DNA of 64,000 nucleotides from Pseudomonas nunensis (lineage in GTDB: Bacteria; Pseudomonadota; Gammaproteobacteria; Pseudomonadales; Pseudomonadaceae), in contig NZ_CP101125.1 of assembly GCF_024296925.1 (NCBI RefSeq), forward strand, positions 5,210,501-5,274,500. Direction: 5' to 3'. Position 1 is the stretch's first letter. Each line of letters starts with the position of its first letter. Positions 60,359-64,000 of this stretch are shown piece by piece. The position numbers were made by a program, and so were the translations under genes. The notes under the pieces were generated by a model. That model did not search any database, was not told the origin of the DNA, and worked only from the letters and a program-made list of their open reading frames with translations.

Positions 60359-62464
60359 TTAAACGCCCGACGCCTTGGCTGCTGCTACGTCTTTGATGGA
60401 CAGCTTGATACGGCCGCGGTTGTCCACGTCCAGTACCAGTACTTCCACTTCCTGGCCTTCTTTCAGGATGTCGGTCACTTTCTCAACGCGAGCATCGCTC
60501 AACATGGAGATGTGAACCAGACCGTCCTTGCCAGGCAGGATGTTGACGAATGCGCCGAAGTCGACGATGCGCTCAACCTTACCGACGTAGATCTTGCCGA
60601 TTTCAGCTTCTGCGGTGATGCCCAGAACGCGCTGACGTGCAGCTTCAGCAGCTTCTTTGGTTTCGCCGAAGATCTTGATCGAACCGTCGTCTTCGATGTC
60701 GATCGAAGCCTTGGTCTCTTCACAGATCGCACGAATGGTCGCGCCGCCTTTACCGATAACATCACGGATTTTGTCGGTGTCGATTTTCATCGCGATCATG
60801 GTCGGAGCATTTTCCGACAGCTCGGTACGCGACTGACCAATGATCTGGTTCATCTGACCGAGGATATTCAGGCGCGCTTCCAGGGCTTGGCCCAGAGCGA
60901 TTTCCATGATTTCTTCGGTGATGCCTTTGATCTTGATGTCCATCTGCAGCGCGGTAACACCTTTGGCGGTACCCGCTACTTTGAAGTCCATGTCGCCGAG
61001 GTGATCTTCGTCACCCAGGATGTCGGTCAGGATGGCGAATTTCTCGCCTTCTTTAACCAGACCCATGGCGATACCGGCAACCGGTGCCTTCATCGGAACA
61101 CCAGCGTCCATCAGGGCCAGGGAAGCGCCGCAGACCGAAGCCATGGAGCTCGAACCGTTGGACTCGGTGATTTCCGACACAACACGAATGGTGTACGGGA
61201 ACACGTCGGCGGCCGGCAGCATGGCTGCAATCGAACGACGGGCCAGACGGCCGTGACCGATTTCGCGACGACCAGCGCCACCCATGCGACCACACTCACC
61301 TACCGAGAACGGAGGGAAGTTGTAGTGCAGCATGAACGGGTCTTTTTTCTCGCCTTCCAGGGTGTCCAGCAGTTGTGCGTCACGGGCGGTGCCCAGTGTA
61401 GCAACGACCAGAGCCTGGGTTTCACCACGGGTGAACAGAGCCGAACCGTGGGTTTTAGGCAGAACACCGACTTCGATGTTCAACGGACGTACGGTCTTGG
61501 TGTCGCGACCGTCGATACGTGGCTTGCCGTTTACGATGTTTTCGCGAACGGTGCGGTATTCGATTTCGCCGAAAGCCGCTTTGACTTCGCTGGAAGAAGG
61601 CTGGCCTTCTTCACCGGACAGCTTGGCAACAACCTGGTCTTTCAGCTCACCCAGGCGAGCGTAACGGTCGGCCTTGATGGTGATGGTGTAAGCCTGGGAG
61701 ATAGCGTCGCCGAACTCGGCACGGATAGCGCCCAGCAGAGCAGTAGCTTCTGGCTGTGGAGTCCAGGTCCAGGTTGGCTTGGCCGCTTCAGCAGCCAGTT
61801 CTTTAACGGCGTTGATCACAACCTGGAACTCGTCGTGAGCAAACAGTACTGCGCCCAGCATCTGGTCTTCGGTCAGCTCTTTGGCTTCCGATTCAACCAT
61901 CAACACAGCTTCCGAAGTACCGGCAACGACCATGTCCAGGCTCGAAGCTTTCTGTTGTTCGTAAGTCGGGTTCAGCAGGTAGCCGGTGCTTTCGTGGAAC
62001 GCAACGCGTGCACAGCCGATAGGGCCATCGAAAGGAATGCCGGAGATGGCCAGGGCAGCCGAGGTACCGATCATCGCAGCGATGTCCGGATCGGTCTTCT
62101 TGCTGGTGGAAACGACGGTGCAGACTACCTGCACTTCGTTCATGAAGCCTTCTGGGAACAGCGGACGGATCGGACGGTCGATCAGTCGGGAAGTCAGGGT
62201 TTCTTTCTCGGAAGGACGGCCTTCACGCTTGAAGAAACCGCCAGGGATCTTACCGGCAGCGTAAGTCTTTTCCTGGTAGTGAACGGACAGCGGGAAGAAG
62301 CCTTTGCCTGGATCGGCTTGCTTGGCACCAACGACGGTCACCAATACGCTGACGTCATCGTCAACGGTGACCAATACTGCGCCGGAGGCCTGACGGGCGA
62401 TACGGCCAGTCTCGAGGGTAACGGTCGACTGACCGAACTGGAATTTTTTGATTACCGGGTTCAC
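60359..62464 (-). CDS. pnp: Polynucleotide phosphorylase
   Basis: A 3'-5' phosphorolytic exoribonuclease of the RNA degradosome. 701 residues with two RNase PH domains (about 1-230 and 310-540), a KH domain (about 555-610; [15 protein letters not shown]) and an S1 domain (about 620-690; [20 protein letters not shown]). ISPS-type catalytic region is represented by GQRE-like [15 protein letters not shown] near 400. The leader between rpsO and pnp (62465-62658) contains hairpins such as ACCGGCGGGAAACCCGCTGG that fit RNase III autoregulation. Acidic C-terminal tails of other species are absent. Confidence 0.96.
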   Translation of the reverse strand: MNPVIKKFQFGQSTVTLETGRIARQASGAVLVTVDDDVSVLVTVVGAKQADPGKGFFPLSVHYQEKTYAAGKIPGGFFKREGRPSEKETLTSRLIDRPIRPLFPEGFMNEVQVVCTVVSTSKKTDPDIAAMIGTSAALAISGIPFDGPIGCARVAFHESTGYLLNPTYEQQKASSLDMVVAGTSEAVLMVESEAKELTEDQMLGAVLFAHDEFQVVINAVKELAAEAAKPTWTWTPQPEATALLGAIRAEFGDAISQAYTITIKADRYARLGELKDQVVAKLSGEEGQPSSSEVKAAFGEIEYRTVRENIVNGKPRIDGRDTKTVRPLNIEVGVLPKTHGSALFTRGETQALVVATLGTARDAQLLDTLEGEKKDPFMLHYNFPPFSVGECGRMGGAGRREIGHGRLARRSIAAMLPAADVFPYTIRVVSEITESNGSSSMASVCGASLALMDAGVPMKAPVAGIAMGLVKEGEKFAILTDILGDEDHLGDMDFKVAGTAKGVTALQMDIKIKGITEEIMEIALGQALEARLNILGQMNQIIGQSRTELSENAPTMIAMKIDTDKIRDVIGKGGATIRAICEETKASIDIEDDGSIKIFGETKEAAEAARQRVLGITAEAEIGKIYVGKVERIVDFGAFVNILPGKDGLVHISMLSDARVEKVTDILKEGQEVEVLVLDVDNRGRIKLSIKDVAAAKASGV

Positions 62465-62658
62465 GGTGTCCTACCTTCTTTGTGGCTCTTGGGGAACTTG
62501 TCTTCTTGCGAAATTCTTGGGCAATGTCGGGAATCGGCCCAACGCCTGTCCAGGGTAAAACGTGTATCCAGATAAAACTTGAGGCTGGGAGCCTGCCATG
62601 TACCGGCGGGAAACCCGCTGGCACACAGCAAACAACCAACCTCTAGCGCAATCGCTTA

Positions 62659-62928
62659 TTAGCGACGCAGACCCAGGCGACCGATCAGAGCCTGGTAACG
62701 GCCCAGATCCTTGCCTTTCAGGTAGTCCAGCAGCTTACGACGCTGGTTTACCATGCGGATCAGACCACGACGGGAGTGGTGATCTTTACCGTTGGCCTTG
62801 AAGTGACCTTGCAGCTTGTTGATGTTGTGGGTCAGCAGTGCAACTTGCACTTCTGGCGAACCAGTGTCACCAACAGCTTGCTGGTAGTCAGCTACGATTT
62901 GAGCTTTTTCTTGTACGTCGAGAGCCAT
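62659..62928 (-). CDS. rpsO: Ribosomal protein S15
   Basis: 89 residues, the standard S15 length, a primary 16S rRNA-binding protein. Motifs: [20 protein letters not shown] and [20 protein letters not shown]. It lies between truB and pnp, the normal gamma-proteobacterial order. The gap to truB (62929-63044) may carry the rpsO promoter; CAGGTTC-free, no strong -10 was picked. Confidence 0.97.
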   Translation of the reverse strand: MALDVQEKAQIVADYQQAVGDTGSPEVQVALLTHNINKLQGHFKANGKDHHSRRGLIRMVNQRRKLLDYLKGKDLGRYQALIGRLGLRR

Positions 62929-63044
62929 GAGGCAATCCTTTTATCAGGAAACCATCCAGAGGACGGTTTCAACAGGCCAGGGACAAATCCCTGTATCTAT
63001 AAATGAGGAAGTGACCGTGCCTGTTAACAGCCACCCTCGTTCGG

Positions 63045-63962
63045 TCATTCTGACCGAATCAGTCGACGCGGCGCGATGCGCCCGTCTTCGCTCACTTCAC
63101 CAATACCGATGAAGCGACCATTGTGATCCTGTACCCGTACCATGCCGAACTTCGGTGCATCCGGGGCTCGTACCGGTTGGCCGTTAAGCCAGTAGAACGA
63201 GCTGTGCTCCGAGAACTGCAACAGCGGCCAATCCAGCAGGCCGCTGTCCGATGGCATCAGGAAGCGATCGACCGCTTCGTTGCCGCCTTCGGCGTGTACG
63301 GCTTCCAACTCTTCAAGCGTGACAGTCTGCGCCAGCGTGAAAGGCCCGGCCTGGGTACGTCGCAATTCTGCAACGTAAGCGCCACAACCGAGTTGCTCAC
63401 CGATATCCTCCACCAGGGTGCGAATATAGGTGCCTTTGCTGCAATCCACCGCAAGTCGCGCAGTATCACCCTCGAAGGCCAGCAATTCCAAGCGCGCAAT
63501 AGTAACAGAACGCGGTTCGCGCTCCACTACTTCGCCTGCACGGGCCAGCTTGTACAGCGGCTGGCCATCACGCTTGAGCGCCGAGTACATCGGCGGTATC
63601 TGGCTGATTTGCCCACGAAAACCGGGTAATGCAGCTTCGACATCGGCGCGACCAACGGTCACTGGGCGTTCCTGCAAAACTTCACCTTCGGCATCCGCCG
63701 TGGTGGTGGTCTTGCCCAGTTGCGCCAGGGTTTCATAGGCCTTGTCGGAGTCGAGCAGGTATTGCGAGAACTTGGTGGCCTCTCCGAAGCACAACGGCAG
63801 CACGCCGGTGGCCAGCGGATCGAGACTGCCGGTGTGCCCGGCTTTCTCGGCGTTCAGCAACCAGCGGACCTTCTGCAACGCCGCGTTGGAGGTGAACCCC
63901 AGCGGCTTGTCGAGCAGGATGATGCCGCTGACGTTACGACGGATACGTTTGACCTGAGCCAC
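63045..63962 (-). CDS. truB: tRNA pseudouridine-55 synthase
   Basis: Makes pseudouridine 55 in the T-loop of tRNAs. 305 residues. [10 protein letters not shown] is the N-terminal family motif and [16 protein letters not shown] contains catalytic Asp48. The C-terminal region with [14 protein letters not shown] is the PUA-like second domain. It begins with GTG (63962), 12 bases after AAGGAG that overlaps the rbfA stop, so translation follows rbfA closely. Confidence 0.96.
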   Translation of the reverse strand: MAQVKRIRRNVSGIILLDKPLGFTSNAALQKVRWLLNAEKAGHTGSLDPLATGVLPLCFGEATKFSQYLLDSDKAYETLAQLGKTTTTADAEGEVLQERPVTVGRADVEAALPGFRGQISQIPPMYSALKRDGQPLYKLARAGEVVEREPRSVTIARLELLAFEGDTARLAVDCSKGTYIRTLVEDIGEQLGCGAYVAELRRTQAGPFTLAQTVTLEELEAVHAEGGNEAVDRFLMPSDSGLLDWPLLQFSEHSSFYWLNGQPVRAPDAPKFGMVRVQDHNGRFIGIGEVSEDGRIAPRRLIRSE

Positions 63963-63965
63963 CGA

Positions 63966-64000
63966 TTACTCCTTGGCGTCTTCGGGTTCAGCCGTTACCG
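63966..64000 (-). CDS. rbfA: Ribosome-binding factor A, C-terminal end only
   Basis: Only the last 10 codons are in the window: VTAEPEDAKE and TAA (63968-63966). The acidic tail and its position immediately upstream of truB, with AAGGAG at its end serving truB, support rbfA. RbfA assists 30S maturation. Identity rests on context. Confidence 0.75.
   Translation of the reverse strand, partial: VTAEPEDAKE

Overview
The window is chromosomal DNA of a fluorescent-group Pseudomonas (P. fluorescens/P. koreensis-like), inferred from gene content and order and from many short palindromic REP repeats around the core TGTGGGAGCGGGCTTGCTCG. Several blocks match my recollection of P. aeruginosa gene order: roxSR beside the dpp/opdP peptide cluster, piuC-piuA-piuB, speC, and ampE-ampD-DUF1631-nadC. 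Most genes have clear family assignments. No prophage, transposase, CRISPR array or large foreign island is seen.

Layout. 1-5.2 kb: minus-strand operon for galactarate/glucarate use (kdgD, semialdehyde dehydrogenase, MFS importer, garD cut by the window edge). 5.1-6.7 kb: divergent two-gene unit, a zinc phospholipase C-like protein plus a 63-residue protein, behind a near-consensus LexA (SOS) box. 6.9-12.7 kb: FCD-type GntR regulator, SbmA/YddA-like ABC exporter, RoxR/RoxS redox two-component pair, periplasmic SIMPL protein. 12.7-13.8 kb: gene-free, with a 72-bp REP-derived tandem array and an interspersed element. 13.8-26.4 kb: di/oligopeptide uptake with four DppA-like binding proteins, an OprD-family porin and DppBCDF. 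26.6-32.8 kb: small acidic secreted protein, prfC, and a four-gene osmoprotectant ABC importer. 33-34.4 kb: speC behind a leader with its own promoter, terminator hairpin and a small possible leader ORF. 34.6-41.3 kb: Fur-type iron uptake (Sel1 protein, piuC, piuA, piuB). 41.6-49 kb: PhoD-type phosphatase and the fructose PTS operon fruB-fruK-fruA. 49.1-53.6 kb: fruR, a TatD-family hydrolase, a zinc-ribbon membrane protein and a chemoreceptor. 53.9-58.7 kb: ampE, ampD, DUF1631, nadC. 58.9-64 kb: DUF6388-like protein, a serine-linker coiled-coil repeat protein, tRNA-Thr(CGT), and the pnp-rpsO-truB-rbfA end of a translation/RNA operon.

How the genes work together. KdgD, the dehydrogenase and GarD convert aldarates to 2-oxoglutarate. 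The outer-membrane porin, four periplasmic binding proteins and one inner-membrane ABC core form a layered peptide uptake route. PiuA imports iron-siderophore complexes, and PiuB is a likely membrane reductase for the imported ferric complex. FruB, FruA and FruK take fructose to fructose 1,6-bisphosphate under FruR control. The points most worth a second look are the SOS box on the phospholipase unit, the speC leader, the coiled-coil/serine repeat protein and the REP-derived tandem array.
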